From: Treponema sp.
GTDB taxonomy: Bacteria; Spirochaetota; Spirochaetia; Treponematales; Breznakiellaceae
DNA length: 41,687 nt
Assembly: GCA_031265825.1 (NCBI GenBank)
Contig: JAISCD010000082.1
Coordinates: 1 to 41,687, forward strand
Direction: 5' to 3'
In this document: positions 16,870 to 24,855 of the stretch, piece after piece
Layout of the letters: each line of letters starts with the position of its first letter
Position numbering within the stretch: position 1 is the stretch's first letter
The notes under the pieces: generated by a model
What the model saw: only the letters and a program-made list of their open reading frames with translations
Told to the model about the DNA's origin: nothing
Database searches by the model: none
Position numbers and translations under genes: made by a program

Positions 16870-17109
16870 TGAAGTCTAAAAGTTAAACTCTGAAGTCTAA
16901 TATTTTAACCTTGAAGTCTAGTTGTTGAGCTTTAAATCCTAGTTATTGAAGTTTAAATCCTAGTTGTTAGAGTTTAAATCCTAGTTGTTAGAGTTTAAAT
17001 CCTAGTTGTTAAGGTTTAAATCCTAGTTGTTAAGGTTTAAATCCTTGTTGTTAGAGTTTAAATCCTAGTTGTTGAAGTTTGTAGTATAGGATTAAGCTTT
17101 GAAGTCTAG
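16870..17109. repeat. Tandem array C, about 11 units of 21 bp, AT-rich
   Basis: Units grade from TGAAGTCTA..GTTAAACTC-like to TAAATCCTAGTTGTTAGAG-like sequence while keeping a 21-bp period. The common unit contains a stop codon in all six frames, so this array cannot encode a peptide repeat. It lies upstream of the small helical protein promoter and downstream of the LpoB-like gene. Confidence 0.88.
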
Positions 17110-17179
17110 TCAAGAATCCGGTGAAGGCGGGGACTGTGGAACGGGCGGTGGAGTGGGGGTTCGGGAGTTTATATCACCG

Positions 17180-17405
17180 GCTACATCGTCTAACTAGGTT
17201 AGTAGACGATGTGGTGTCAGACATCTGTAATATCCGCCGTTTGTGGGTCAAATCTAGTGTGCGCAGGCGATCTCGTTGGAAAAACGCACCCTCTAATAGT
17301 AAACAGGCTACGCTTACTTATAAGCGTAGCCTGTCAAGTCAGGGTCAGCGGGTACACTTTGCACAAACACCCTGTGTCGTTAAACGGTGTCAGACATCCG
17401 TTACG
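17180..17405. repeat. Mosaic palindromic repeat, copy 3
   Basis: The copy is bounded by GGTGTCAGACATCTG (about 17212) and GGTGTCAGACATCCG (about 17388). It contains GGCTACGCTTACTTATAAGC, a form of the CGCTTG..CAAGCG palindrome, then GTCAAGTCAGGGTCAGCGGG. It ends at the stop of the LpoB-like gene. Confidence 0.65.
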
Positions 17406-17409
17406 ACGT

Positions 17410-18033
17410 TTAAAATTTAGCCTTGGGCTGGGTGATCTCTTTTTTAATTTCGCTGTTTTGGTCTTGCCAGACGATTCGGTTAGTTTCGAGGTTAGTGAGA
17501 CTGGCGTCAACGAAGTAGGTCCTGACCGATTTATTGCCCGCGCGATCCACTATGGACTTTACAGAACCTTGCAAGATGAAATTTGCACCTGTTTCATTAC
17601 CAATAGCCGCCGCACTGTCGTCGCTTGCATAGCCACTGTTTTGATCTTCTCTTTCCGCGCGAATTTCGTTTCTCGCGTCACCGCCAGCGACAAAATCGAG
17701 TTCTCCGCTGTTTATGATGACGCTCTGCATCATTGTTGATATGATAGACGTGTCAATATGCTCGCTACTTGCGTTTTTAAACGAACCCACTATCACAGTC
17801 GGATTTGCACCGTCGTGAGACGCCCTGAATTCACTGACTAGCCTGTTGACGTTAGACGATGTCAAACACGCATTGATGAGACTACTACAGACAGTCCTCA
17901 CGTCGGTATCATTCCACTTGCCACTCAAATCAACCTGAGTACCTGCATCAACACGATTAACTGTGGGACCCGAACTACATGACACGGCTGTTACCGAAAT
18001 AGCGACAGCCAATAAAATAATAAGTTTTTTCAT
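17410..18033 (-). CDS. LpoB-like lipoprotein (penicillin-binding protein activator family)
   Basis: The 207-residue protein has a lipoprotein signal peptide (MKKLIILLAVAISVTAVSC, Cys19). It then matches the LpoB family pattern: VDLSGKWNDTDVRTVCSSLINACL, PTVIVGSFKNASSEHIDTSII, and GANFILQGSVKSI. In Enterobacteria LpoB is an outer-membrane lipoprotein that activates PBP1b; spirochaetal members are widespread but their partners are not established. The same fold also occurs in curli-secretion CsgG-related proteins. A Shine-Dalgarno AGGAGG precedes the ATG, and a TATACT -10-like box lies upstream without a clear -35. The last residues border the mosaic repeat. Confidence 0.83.
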   Translation of the reverse strand: MKKLIILLAVAISVTAVSCSSGPTVNRVDAGTQVDLSGKWNDTDVRTVCSSLINACLTSSNVNRLVSEFRASHDGANPTVIVGSFKNASSEHIDTSIISTMMQSVIINSGELDFVAGGDARNEIRAEREDQNSGYASDDSAAAIGNETGANFILQGSVKSIVDRAGNKSVRTYFVDASLTNLETNRIVWQDQNSEIKKEITQPKAKF

Positions 18034-18179
18034 TTCTAAAAACCTCCTAATGGAATATAGTATAGCGCAAGTAAAGTTAATTGAATTATATGAAGAATAC
18101 CCTGCGCGATACCATTAAAATAATATAAAGTATAAAATTTACCCCAGCGTTTGTCAATGGGATGATAACGCGGTAGAAA

Positions 18180-19532
18180 CTATCCGTAAATAAAAGCCTC
18201 TTTTGGTCCATATATGCGGATGTTGGAAAATATCGGATTTTTTACATTCAAGACGCGGAACGACTTGGATGTTACAGAGGGCAATCCCAAGAACATATCC
18301 GATTTATCAGGACTTGATGAGTCGCCTTCGTTTGTGGAGAATTCGCAGTCTGTAACGACAAGATTTTCTATAGGCGATTCTGGCAGTCCCGCTATGAAGC
18401 CGGCAGACGCTCGGCATCCGAAAGAATGGACGTGTTCTATGCTGATGTTCTTGATTGATGGAGTAGTGGAAACGACCGGCACAGGGTCAAGTCCAAACAA
18501 TTCTTCCGAAAAATCAGCCCCACACCGGTAAAACATATTTATAGCAATAGGGCAGAGGTTATTTTCCATGGTGAGTCGGCAGAAACGAAGATTGCAGATT
18601 TCTCCACCGCGTCCACGTCTTGTTTTTATACGGACGCCCCTGTCCGTTCCTTTGAACAGGCAGTCTTCCGCGATCACGTTGAATATACCAGCCGCTGTCT
18701 CGCTTCCAATCACGATGCCGCCGTGTCCATCTCTTACCGTGCAATGCCTGACCGTTATGTTTTCAGACGGCTTGTTCACCTTGATACCGTCCTCGCCTGA
18801 TCCTGACTTGATGACAATGCCGTCATCTCCAACCGCGACCTCGCATCCTTCGACCAGCACTCCGTAACAAGAGTCTATGTCAATGCCGTCCGTATTCGGC
18901 GCGTCCGGCGGATTAGATATGGTAAGTCTTCTGAGTGTAACGCCTGCACAAAAAAGAGGGTGCAGGGTCCAGAACGGCGAATTCTCTAGGGTAAAGTCTT
19001 CGAGAAGGATATTGGAACAATGACGGAATTGCATAAGCGGTGGGCGCAGAAACTGCATCTCCCTGCTTCCGCCGCCTGAAGGCTGACGCTCATAACCCGA
19101 ATTGAGGCGCGCCAGCTCTTTTTCCAAGTCTGTTTCCGGCGACTTCTGTCCACGCTCACGCTTTTCTTTAAGAGCCGTCCACCATGTGTCGCCGGACCCG
19201 TCAAACACGCCTTTCCCGCTAATGACGATATTTTCCTGCCCATCCGCGAATACAAGCGGCTTCATCGCGTAACATTCCACGCCTTCCCACCGCGTCAGCG
19301 TCGGTCTATAACGCTCGGTGTCAGGTATGAAACTAATAATGGCGTCTTCTTCGAGAATAAAAGTGGTATTGGAAAAAATCTCTATGGGGCCAGTACGCCA
19401 AACGCCCGCGCCTACGTGAAGAGTTCCATTGCCCATCCTTTTCAACGCTGTAAACGCCGCGGCAAAGGCGTCCGAATTATCGAACTGTCCATCCCCACGC
19501 CCACCGAACTCTGAGATGTTTCTCTTAACCAT
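18180..19532 (-). CDS. Glycoside hydrolase family 28 (polygalacturonase-like)
   Basis: This is a right-handed beta-helix enzyme of GH28, which hydrolyses galacturonan or related polymers by inversion. The signature elements are all present: NTDGIDIDSC, VGDDGIVIKSG, GHGGIVIGSE and RIKTRRGRGG. These carry the three catalytic aspartates, the histidine and the substrate Arg-x-Lys. There is no signal peptide, suggesting a cytoplasmic exo-acting enzyme on imported oligosaccharides. The ATG at 19532 (MVKRNISEFGGRGDG) is preferred because AAGGGG lies just upstream; a TTG at 19550 would add six residues. The next gene upstream is divergent. Confidence 0.9.
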   Translation of the reverse strand: MVKRNISEFGGRGDGQFDNSDAFAAAFTALKRMGNGTLHVGAGVWRTGPIEIFSNTTFILEEDAIISFIPDTERYRPTLTRWEGVECYAMKPLVFADGQENIVISGKGVFDGSGDTWWTALKEKRERGQKSPETDLEKELARLNSGYERQPSGGGSREMQFLRPPLMQFRHCSNILLEDFTLENSPFWTLHPLFCAGVTLRRLTISNPPDAPNTDGIDIDSCYGVLVEGCEVAVGDDGIVIKSGSGEDGIKVNKPSENITVRHCTVRDGHGGIVIGSETAAGIFNVIAEDCLFKGTDRGVRIKTRRGRGGEICNLRFCRLTMENNLCPIAINMFYRCGADFSEELFGLDPVPVVSTTPSIKNISIEHVHSFGCRASAGFIAGLPESPIENLVVTDCEFSTNEGDSSSPDKSDMFLGLPSVTSKSFRVLNVKNPIFSNIRIYGPKEAFIYG

Positions 19533-19541
19533 ACAAACCCC

Positions 19542-19569
19542 TTCAGGCAAATCTGTTCAGGCAAACCTG
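19542..19569 (-). repeat. Tandem 14-bp duplication in the GH28 gene leader
   Basis: TTCAGGCAAATCTG and TTCAGGCAAACCTG lie head to tail, 10 bases before the GH28 start. Each contains CAGG-N4-CCTG (or a near copy) on the minus strand, so paired operator sites are possible. The role is unproven. Confidence 0.4.
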
Positions 19570-19680
19570 TTTAAATACTTCCCAACGGGTGTTGTTTGAA
19601 AGGGGTACCCGCTGACCCCGTCTTGACGACTCCGCTTGCATACAATAGCAAGACGTTTAAACACCGGTGTCAGACATAAA
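19566..19680. repeat. Mosaic palindromic repeat, copy 4
   Basis: This copy sits between the divergent GH28 and TIM-barrel genes. It runs TTTAAATACTTCCCAACGGG, TTGTTTGAAAGGGG, CGCTGACCCCGTCTTGACG, a broken CCGCTTGCATAC palindrome and GGTGTCAGACAT. Unlike most copies it is not at a gene 3' end. Confidence 0.65.
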
Positions 19681-19744
19681 AACCCGGAACAAGACGCCTA
19701 TGATTATTATACCTGATCTGGCAATAATGTCTATGGTTTTCATC

Positions 19745-19773
19745 TTGTTGTTTATAAAAAATTACCCTATACT
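19745..19773 (+). promoter_or_regulatory. Promoter of the TIM-barrel gene, predicted leaderless
   Basis: TTGTTG (19745-19750) and TATACT (19768-19773) are 17 bases apart. The ATG begins at 19779, six bases after the -10 box, so transcription should start on the start codon. No Shine-Dalgarno is visible. Confidence 0.6.
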
Positions 19774-19778
19774 AAAGT

Positions 19779-20615
19779 ATGTTTAACTTTGGACTTCGCG
19801 CCCATGATTATGGGAAGCAAACGCCGCCTGAAAAATTGGCGGAAACCATCTCGCAATACCAGCCCGCGTCTATACAACTCGCGCTGGCAAAGGCGCTTTC
19901 TGACGCGCCGAAAGACGGTTGCCTCAGCCCCGGTTACGCCCGCGCGATACGGCGCATCTTTGAAAAGAAAGACATCGCTATCGCGGTGCTGGGTTGCTAC
20001 ATCAATCCTGTTCATCCGGACGCGGACACGCGGGAAAAACACCTCCGACGGTTTGAAGAGTATCTCTGCTATGCGCCGGACTTCGGATGTTCCATCGTCG
20101 GTACGGAGACAGGCTCTCGTAACCCTGATTGTTCGTTTCACCCTGACACCGCAAAGCCTGAGACCTTTGATCTGCTCTGCGCTTCTATTGAAAGACTACT
20201 CAAAACCGCCGAGAAACGCGGCGTGATAGTCGGCGTCGAAGCCGTCGCCGATCAGCACACCATCTCGTCAATAGAAGCGATAAAACGCCTCCTTGACCTA
20301 TTTCCGTCTCCCTGCCTCAAAGTCATCTATGACCCTGTAAATCTCGTGCCGCTCGCAGGCTTATCAGAAACGCAGGAGGCGTTTTTCAACCGCGCTTTTG
20401 ATACATTCGGCGACCGCATCGCGGTGATTCACGCAAAGGATTTTCGCATGGAAAACGGCGTCAAAGTCAACAGTTTACCCGCCGGCGTGGGGGACATGGA
20501 CTACAAGGCTTTTTTCTCGCTTCTTTCGCAAAAAAAACCCGGCATCGACATTCTCCTTGAGAATAGCGTGCCGGAAACCATTTCGCTCATGCGGCGAATC
20601 AGCTCAGAATTTTAA
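19779..20615 (+). CDS. Sugar phosphate isomerase/epimerase family (xylose-isomerase-like TIM barrel)
   Basis: The 278-residue product belongs to the AP-endonuclease-2/xylose-isomerase-like TIM-barrel superfamily. Strand-end metal-ligand positions are plausible: Glu in VGVEAV, Asp in VIYDPVN, His in AVIHAKDF, Glu in DILLENS. Such proteins isomerise or epimerise sugars and often sit in catabolic clusters, which fits the adjacent divergent GH28 gene. Exact substrate is unknown. The gene ends 12 bases inside the convergent outer-membrane protein gene. The promoter predicts a leaderless message. Confidence 0.85.
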   Translation: MFNFGLRAHDYGKQTPPEKLAETISQYQPASIQLALAKALSDAPKDGCLSPGYARAIRRIFEKKDIAIAVLGCYINPVHPDADTREKHLRRFEEYLCYAPDFGCSIVGTETGSRNPDCSFHPDTAKPETFDLLCASIERLLKTAEKRGVIVGVEAVADQHTISSIEAIKRLLDLFPSPCLKVIYDPVNLVPLAGLSETQEAFFNRAFDTFGDRIAVIHAKDFRMENGVKVNSLPAGVGDMDYKAFFSLLSQKKPGIDILLENSVPETISLMRRISSEF

Positions 20616-22070
20616 CTCTACCTTGACGAATAAGCCGCCTGTTTCAAGTTTGCGCAGGCCGCCTACTTCAGAATCTACATCTAGCTGGCGGTATTTAATT
20701 TGTCCGTCAGCCCTACTCTCAAGGGTATTATTTATCGAGATGCCCTTGTTCTGATTAAAACCGATGATAAATTTGCCGTCCACTTTATTTCCCGCGCGTT
20801 CATACGGGATGAATTTCAAACCCGTGTAGACTTCGTACCCCATATTCTCCGCGAAGGAGAAGGTCTTTTTGACGTTATCATTGGCGGGATTCTCATCGGC
20901 TTTTGTTTGCCATACTCCGTCCGTCAAAGAGCCAGCCATAAAGCCCGCCCCGAAGACGAATTGGTTGTAGGTGAATTGAGCATCAAGAGAGAGGGAAATT
21001 ATTGAAAGAGGATCGCGGTAGATGTGATTGATACTGTAGAACGCGCCCGCGAGGTTTGTATCCAGACTCATATCTTTATTGATTTCCCACTGTAAACCGC
21101 CGCCTACGCCTGCGGCAAACGTGTCGCGCATACTAGTGGTATCGCGTCCGGTTATCCTGCCGACTGTACCCGCTAATACGTCAATATTCTTTTCAAACCA
21201 GCCTATGCTCAAACCAAGGGGGATGCTCATCTTGTCGGTTGGATTAAGGATAAATCGGAAAGCGCCGCCTACCGAGTTGCCAGAATAAATATCCGCGCCG
21301 TTCAAGGCGTAATCGGCTTCCACGGAAAGCTTGTTGCCCGCCAGATTAAAATCCTCCAATCGGACAGAAGCGAACAGTTGCGGGGCGTATTCTTCCGGAA
21401 CAATCGAGCCGTGCTGGGAAACGCTTCCATCTTTATCAAAGAGTCGGGGAGTCGCCTCGTCAAACCTGTAGTTAGTGGTAAACAAACCAGAAAGTTTGAA
21501 AGGGTTACTCCCACTGCCTGAATAGAGCGCTTCTATCTGATAATTATAGGTATTCGCCGTTTTGAGCATATACAGAACCGATTCCGTCTCGTACTTGGAA
21601 ATCCTCCCGAAATACGCGGTTTCTGTCCTATATTTACCCGCTTTTAGAAACAGCTTTACCGGCAAATTGAGCGCTATAGCGTCAAAGATACTCACTCTTC
21701 CATAGTAAGTGTCAAAGGAGACGCTAAAATCGCCTTTGCCTGCGGGTTCTACCGATAAGTCTTCATAGAAAGAACCGTTTCTATGGGTTGCCGCTATTTT
21801 GAGGTAGGCTTCAAGAAAATCGCCCTGTTCAAAGGTAGCCGGTTTATATTCAAGGTATGCGTTTGCGCTTGTATAGTAACCATTCTTTTCTGTTTCATAG
21901 GCGCCGTCGCCCGTGCCGCTTCCAAGTATCTGTGATGACTCAGCATTGCCCAACGTATATACTGCGGTAATGTCTCCTCTAGCGGTGAAACCGCCGCTTT
22001 CGGTTGTTTGAGCGAAGACCATCGCGCCCATCATCAATAATAAAACGCTAATATTCGCCTTTTTTATCAT
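20604..22070 (-). CDS. Outer membrane beta-barrel protein (porin-like)
   Basis: The 488-residue protein has a signal peptide (MIKKANISVLLLMMGAMVFA). It is then almost entirely amphipathic strand sequence, such as GYYTSANAYLEYKPATF, FLEAYLKIAATHRNG and GKFIIGFNQNKGI, and ends with FVKVELKF, a C-terminal aromatic typical of Bam-assembled barrels. No conserved porin family is recognisable by eye. The setting beside GH28 and a sugar-isomerase-like gene hints at saccharide uptake, but this is inference. A Shine-Dalgarno AAGGAG and a promoter lie upstream. Confidence 0.82.
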   Translation of the reverse strand: MIKKANISVLLLMMGAMVFAQTTESGGFTARGDITAVYTLGNAESSQILGSGTGDGAYETEKNGYYTSANAYLEYKPATFEQGDFLEAYLKIAATHRNGSFYEDLSVEPAGKGDFSVSFDTYYGRVSIFDAIALNLPVKLFLKAGKYRTETAYFGRISKYETESVLYMLKTANTYNYQIEALYSGSGSNPFKLSGLFTTNYRFDEATPRLFDKDGSVSQHGSIVPEEYAPQLFASVRLEDFNLAGNKLSVEADYALNGADIYSGNSVGGAFRFILNPTDKMSIPLGLSIGWFEKNIDVLAGTVGRITGRDTTSMRDTFAAGVGGGLQWEINKDMSLDTNLAGAFYSINHIYRDPLSIISLSLDAQFTYNQFVFGAGFMAGSLTDGVWQTKADENPANDNVKKTFSFAENMGYEVYTGLKFIPYERAGNKVDGKFIIGFNQNKGISINNTLESRADGQIKYRQLDVDSEVGGLRKLETGGLFVKVELKF

Positions 22071-22095
22071 TATTTACTCCTTATTGAAGTAATAT

Positions 22096-22124
22096 AAAAT
22101 AAGGGATAAATAATTTTCTGTTAA
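22096..22124 (-). promoter_or_regulatory. Putative promoter of the outer membrane protein gene
   Basis: On the minus strand TTAACA (22119-22124) and TATTTT (22096-22101) are 17 bases apart, with AAGGAG just before the ATG at 22070. Confidence 0.5.
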
Positions 22125-22382
22125 ATCATTGCATTTTTCTGTTTACAAGATAATTTTAAGGCTGGTTTCGTCTAACCGCAAAACGGTAATGCTGGAAATT
22201 TACGCGCACTGATCTGGAGCGTATGTGCGCGCTATTATAACGTCATGGGCGTACTTTGAATCATTCAAATTGACATCGCTGGTCTTCTTTCAAGCGTATA
22301 AAAAGCGACACCGGGCAATGGACGGAGTGAGGCGGCGGTGTCTGACACTAAAGGCAGGTAAGCCAGCGTCTATACACGCTAT

Positions 22383-22800
22383 AGTCGTGAACTTGCGGAG
22401 GGTAGCCGTGAACTTGCGGAGGGTAGCCGTGGACTTGCGGGGGATAGCCGCGGACTCGCGGGCTATAGCCGTGGACTCGCGGGCTATAGCCATGGGTTTA
22501 CGGGGCTTAGCCGTGAAGTTGCGGAGGGTAGCCCCGAACTTGCGGGCTTTAGCCGTGGACTTGCGGGCTATAGCCGTGGGTTTACGGGCTTTAGCCGTGG
22601 ACTCGCGGGTTCTAGCCGTGAAGTTGGGGAGACTAGCCCCGAACTTGCGGGCTTTAGCCGTGGACTTGCGGGCTATAGCCGTGGGTTTACGGGCTTTAGC
22701 CGTGGACTCGCGGAGGTTAGCCGTGGACTCGCGGAGGTTAGCCGTGGGTTTGTGGAGGATGGCCGTGAAGTCGCGGGGGATAGCCCCTGATACGTCTGAT
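22383..22800. repeat. Tandem array B2, about 20 units of 21 bp
   Basis: Units have the form TAGCCGTGGACTTGCGGG with interchangeable variants (GAACTTGCGG, GGGTTTACGG, GAAGTTGCGG). It is the inverted relative of array B1. A higher-order 105-bp (five-unit) block is duplicated, with starts at 22531 and 22636. The plus strand is open from 22225 to 22833 and encodes heptads such as LRALAVD and LRAIAVG; the minus strand is also open. There is no ribosome-binding site, so coding status is unclear. The stretch 22125-22380 before it holds no recognisable gene. Confidence 0.9.
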
Positions 22801-23184
22801 ACCAAGGAAGCCGATCCATTGGGAAGTCGTTAAACACGCTATGCGTGCCGAAGGGTGTGGGGGGGGGGAGCGGAAGACCGCGCAAGCGCGGGCGGGAGCG
22901 TGGGGGGCGCGACACAAGGACATCTGATTCTCCGTTTAGGGAAAGACGCGCCCCCCTCATACTAGTGATTAGTTAGCAGTTAGTAGTTAGCAAAGATCCC
23001 GCGCTTCGATATCTTTTCCTAGTTCACTCGTCTTCTTTTGCTCATTGCTCTTTACTATTTGCTCTTTTTTATTTGAACACCGAGCAGGTTACGCTTGCAA
23101 GGCAAGCGTAACCGTCAAGACGGGGACAGCGGAGCCACCTTTCGTACAACGCCCGTTAAGAAGTCGTTAAACACCCGAAGGGTG
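22800..23184. repeat. Mosaic palindromic repeat, copy 5, with ten-G run
   Basis: It starts with GAAGTCGTTAAACACGC, then the GC-rich module with a run of ten G (22859-22868), GAGCGGAAGACCGCG and GGGCGCGACACAAGG. From 23080 a full standard copy follows: GAGCAGGTTACGCTTGC/AAGGCAAGCGTAACC, GTCAAGACGGGGACAGCGG, TTTCGTACAACGCCCGTTAA, GAAGTCGTTAAACACCCGAAGGG. Its end overlaps the last codons of the UroD-family gene. Between the two lies simple TTAGCAGTTAGTAGTTAGC sequence. Confidence 0.75.
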
Positions 23185-24154
23185 TTCGTGTCCATTGTAG
23201 GTGTTGAATATCAATATCGCGGGGAACAGTACAATCCGCGCCGAGAATAACACCTTTCACGCCGCTTTCCACCAACAGACGTTCCGTTTCAGCCTCTATT
23301 TCTTCCCGCGAGCCTCTGTAGAGCACGCCGTTTTTCGTGTTATCAAACCCGCCGATGATCGGCTTGTTCCTGAAGAGCTTTTTCCCCTGTCCCAGAGAAA
23401 CGCCCTCCACCGTTACAGCCCAGTTGACGATTTGCGCCGGATAATCAATGAAATGCGCCAAATTGTTCCGATGCCCCGCATAACCACAGATGTGGAGGAT
23501 GTTATATTGACTGAGGCTATTCGCGGCGTTCAAGACGATCATATCATTCGCCTCGACCAATATCCGACGTGTTCGTTTAGACGTTTTACCGCCGCTTATG
23601 TCTTGGGTACTGTAGTAGATGCCTGACGCCCCGCCTTCGCGGATTATCCGATTGACAAGGGTAACGGTGTCTTTTGCAACCACGTTAAACGCATATCCGA
23701 CCGCCTCCGCGTCTTCGTCAATGAAAGCGGCGAGCGTTTCTTCAGCACTACCGCCCCTCGCAAACCTGAAGAGTGCGGCCGGGGCGAATGTGTTGTAAAA
23801 ACTTAAAACCTCGTCTCCCCAAACGTCGGCGAGCGTTTTGGCGAAGGCGACCTGTTTCTCTATCCACGGGTGGTTTTCGCCGATGGACTTCACATCTCTC
23901 AAATCCGCGGCTTTTTTCGCGTTTTGGAAAGCCTCGTCAGGGTATACAAAGAAACCGTCCGTCATTATCTTGACGAAATCAGGCTTAAATTCCGCGTAAA
24001 ACTTCTTGTGTCCCTCAATATTTATATCAAAAATCGCGGGATTCTTGAAGCCATCTTCTTTTTCATCCTCCGCGTAATGAAACCAAAATCCCACCGGCGT
24101 ACGTTCCGCCTTTTCGTTATCAAACACCCGCTTTAGCAACGCTGTTTTTGTCAT
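23156..24154 (-). CDS. Uroporphyrinogen decarboxylase / corrinoid methyltransferase family protein
   Basis: The 332-residue protein belongs to the UroD superfamily, closer to MtaA/MtbA-type cobalamin methyltransferases than to haem-pathway UroD. It has HICG (His221, Cys223) and GADCTVP (Cys308), matching the HxC...C zinc site of methyltransferases. The N-terminal UroD arginine motif is weak (ERTPVGFWFHY). No corrinoid-protein gene is adjacent, so the substrate is open. The last ten residues (RTPFGCLTTS) are read from the mosaic repeat. A Shine-Dalgarno AAGGAG precedes the ATG, and the promoter lies in a direct repeat shared with the toxin-antitoxin unit. Confidence 0.82.
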   Translation of the reverse strand: MTKTALLKRVFDNEKAERTPVGFWFHYAEDEKEDGFKNPAIFDINIEGHKKFYAEFKPDFVKIMTDGFFVYPDEAFQNAKKAADLRDVKSIGENHPWIEKQVAFAKTLADVWGDEVLSFYNTFAPAALFRFARGGSAEETLAAFIDEDAEAVGYAFNVVAKDTVTLVNRIIREGGASGIYYSTQDISGGKTSKRTRRILVEANDMIVLNAANSLSQYNILHICGYAGHRNNLAHFIDYPAQIVNWAVTVEGVSLGQGKKLFRNKPIIGGFDNTKNGVLYRGSREEIEAETERLLVESGVKGVILGADCTVPRDIDIQHLQWTRTPFGCLTTS

Positions 24155-24170
24155 TTTCTCTCCTTTACCT

Positions 24171-24225
24171 TTAGTTTACGCGAATCACCCTATAGGGTCA
24201 AGCGTCAATTATCCCGCTTACCAGC
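24171..24225 (-). promoter_or_regulatory. Direct repeat copy 1: promoter with 12-bp palindrome, for the UroD-family gene
   Basis: On the minus strand TTGACC (24196-24201) and TAAACT (24173-24178) are 17 bases apart. The spacer region holds the perfect palindrome ACCCTATAGGGT (24187-24198), a possible operator. Transcription would start near 24166, 12 bases before the ATG. The whole 55-bp segment recurs at 24856-24911. Confidence 0.65.
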
Positions 24226-24245
24226 GGCGAGGTTTATCCATATTA

Positions 24246-24620
24246 TTATATTTTGTATAATGATATTTCAGGAATAAACCTAAAATCTGATATATTCAAC
24301 GTAACCAGCGTCGTATTATTTATTATTGCTGTCGCCGCAATTATCGCATCATTTATAAACAGGTTATGGCTTTTATTATATTTGAATATGAGTTCGTATG
24401 CCGTTTCTGATATTTTTTCATTGATGTTTACCATTTCGATTTTCCTGAAGGCTTTTTGTATATTTTCTATTTCTTTTTTATTCCTTGCACCTAATATCAA
24501 TTCCATCATGGTTATTATTGACATTTTCAAATGATTTCTTTTATCTTTGCCGATAAAATCTATGTTTTTATTTCCACGCAGATGATCGATTAATATACAC
24601 GAATCAATTAAGTAGTTCAA
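24246..24620 (-). CDS. vapC: PIN-domain toxin, VapC-type
   Basis: This 124-residue PIN-domain protein would be a ribonuclease toxin. The acidic active-site residues are in place: Asp6 (LIDSCILIDHL), Glu40 (ITMMELILG), Asp91 (INDAIIAATA) and Asp112 (ISDFRF). It follows the antitoxin gene with a four-base overlap, the usual type II arrangement. Both genes are strongly AT-rich compared with their surroundings, consistent with recent acquisition. The target RNA cannot be told from sequence. Confidence 0.9.
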   Translation of the reverse strand: MNYLIDSCILIDHLRGNKNIDFIGKDKRNHLKMSIITMMELILGARNKKEIENIQKAFRKIEMVNINEKISETAYELIFKYNKSHNLFINDAIIAATAIINNTTLVTLNISDFRFIPEISLYKI

Positions 24621-24829
24621 TTTTGTCTCCAGACCTTTGCCCTTAGTGTTTCTTTATTTATGTCATAGTCTTTCCATAAACCAAAGACAGATTGAATGGG
24701 ATCGTCCTCTTCGGTGGTTTTGTCTGAGTTGAGATATAATTTCTCTATTTTTTTAATGAAAATATTTCTTTCTTTTTCATTAAGCCCGTTTACTTCGGAA
24801 ATAATTCTGTCTACTTCTTTCAACACCAT
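24617..24829 (-). CDS. Antitoxin of the VapC-type toxin
   Basis: This 70-residue protein precedes the toxin and overlaps it at ATGA. It has a helical N-terminal half (EVDRIISEVNGLNEKERNIFIKKI) and a C-terminal segment GLWKDYDINKETLRAKVW. The latter resembles the toxin-binding tail common in small antitoxins next to PIN proteins. A clear DNA-binding motif is not visible, but the N-terminal part could dimerise. A Shine-Dalgarno GGAGAG precedes the ATG. Confidence 0.82.
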   Translation of the reverse strand: MVLKEVDRIISEVNGLNEKERNIFIKKIEKLYLNSDKTTEEDDPIQSVFGLWKDYDINKETLRAKVWRQN

Positions 24830-24855
24830 AATAACTCTCCATCCTGCCTATTCCA

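Noticed and set aside
22225-22833. 202-residue protein gene over array B2
   Set aside because: There is no ribosome-binding site or codon signal before the array, both strands are open because of the repeat structure, and the first 50 residues look random. It is kept as a repeat with possible coding ancestry.
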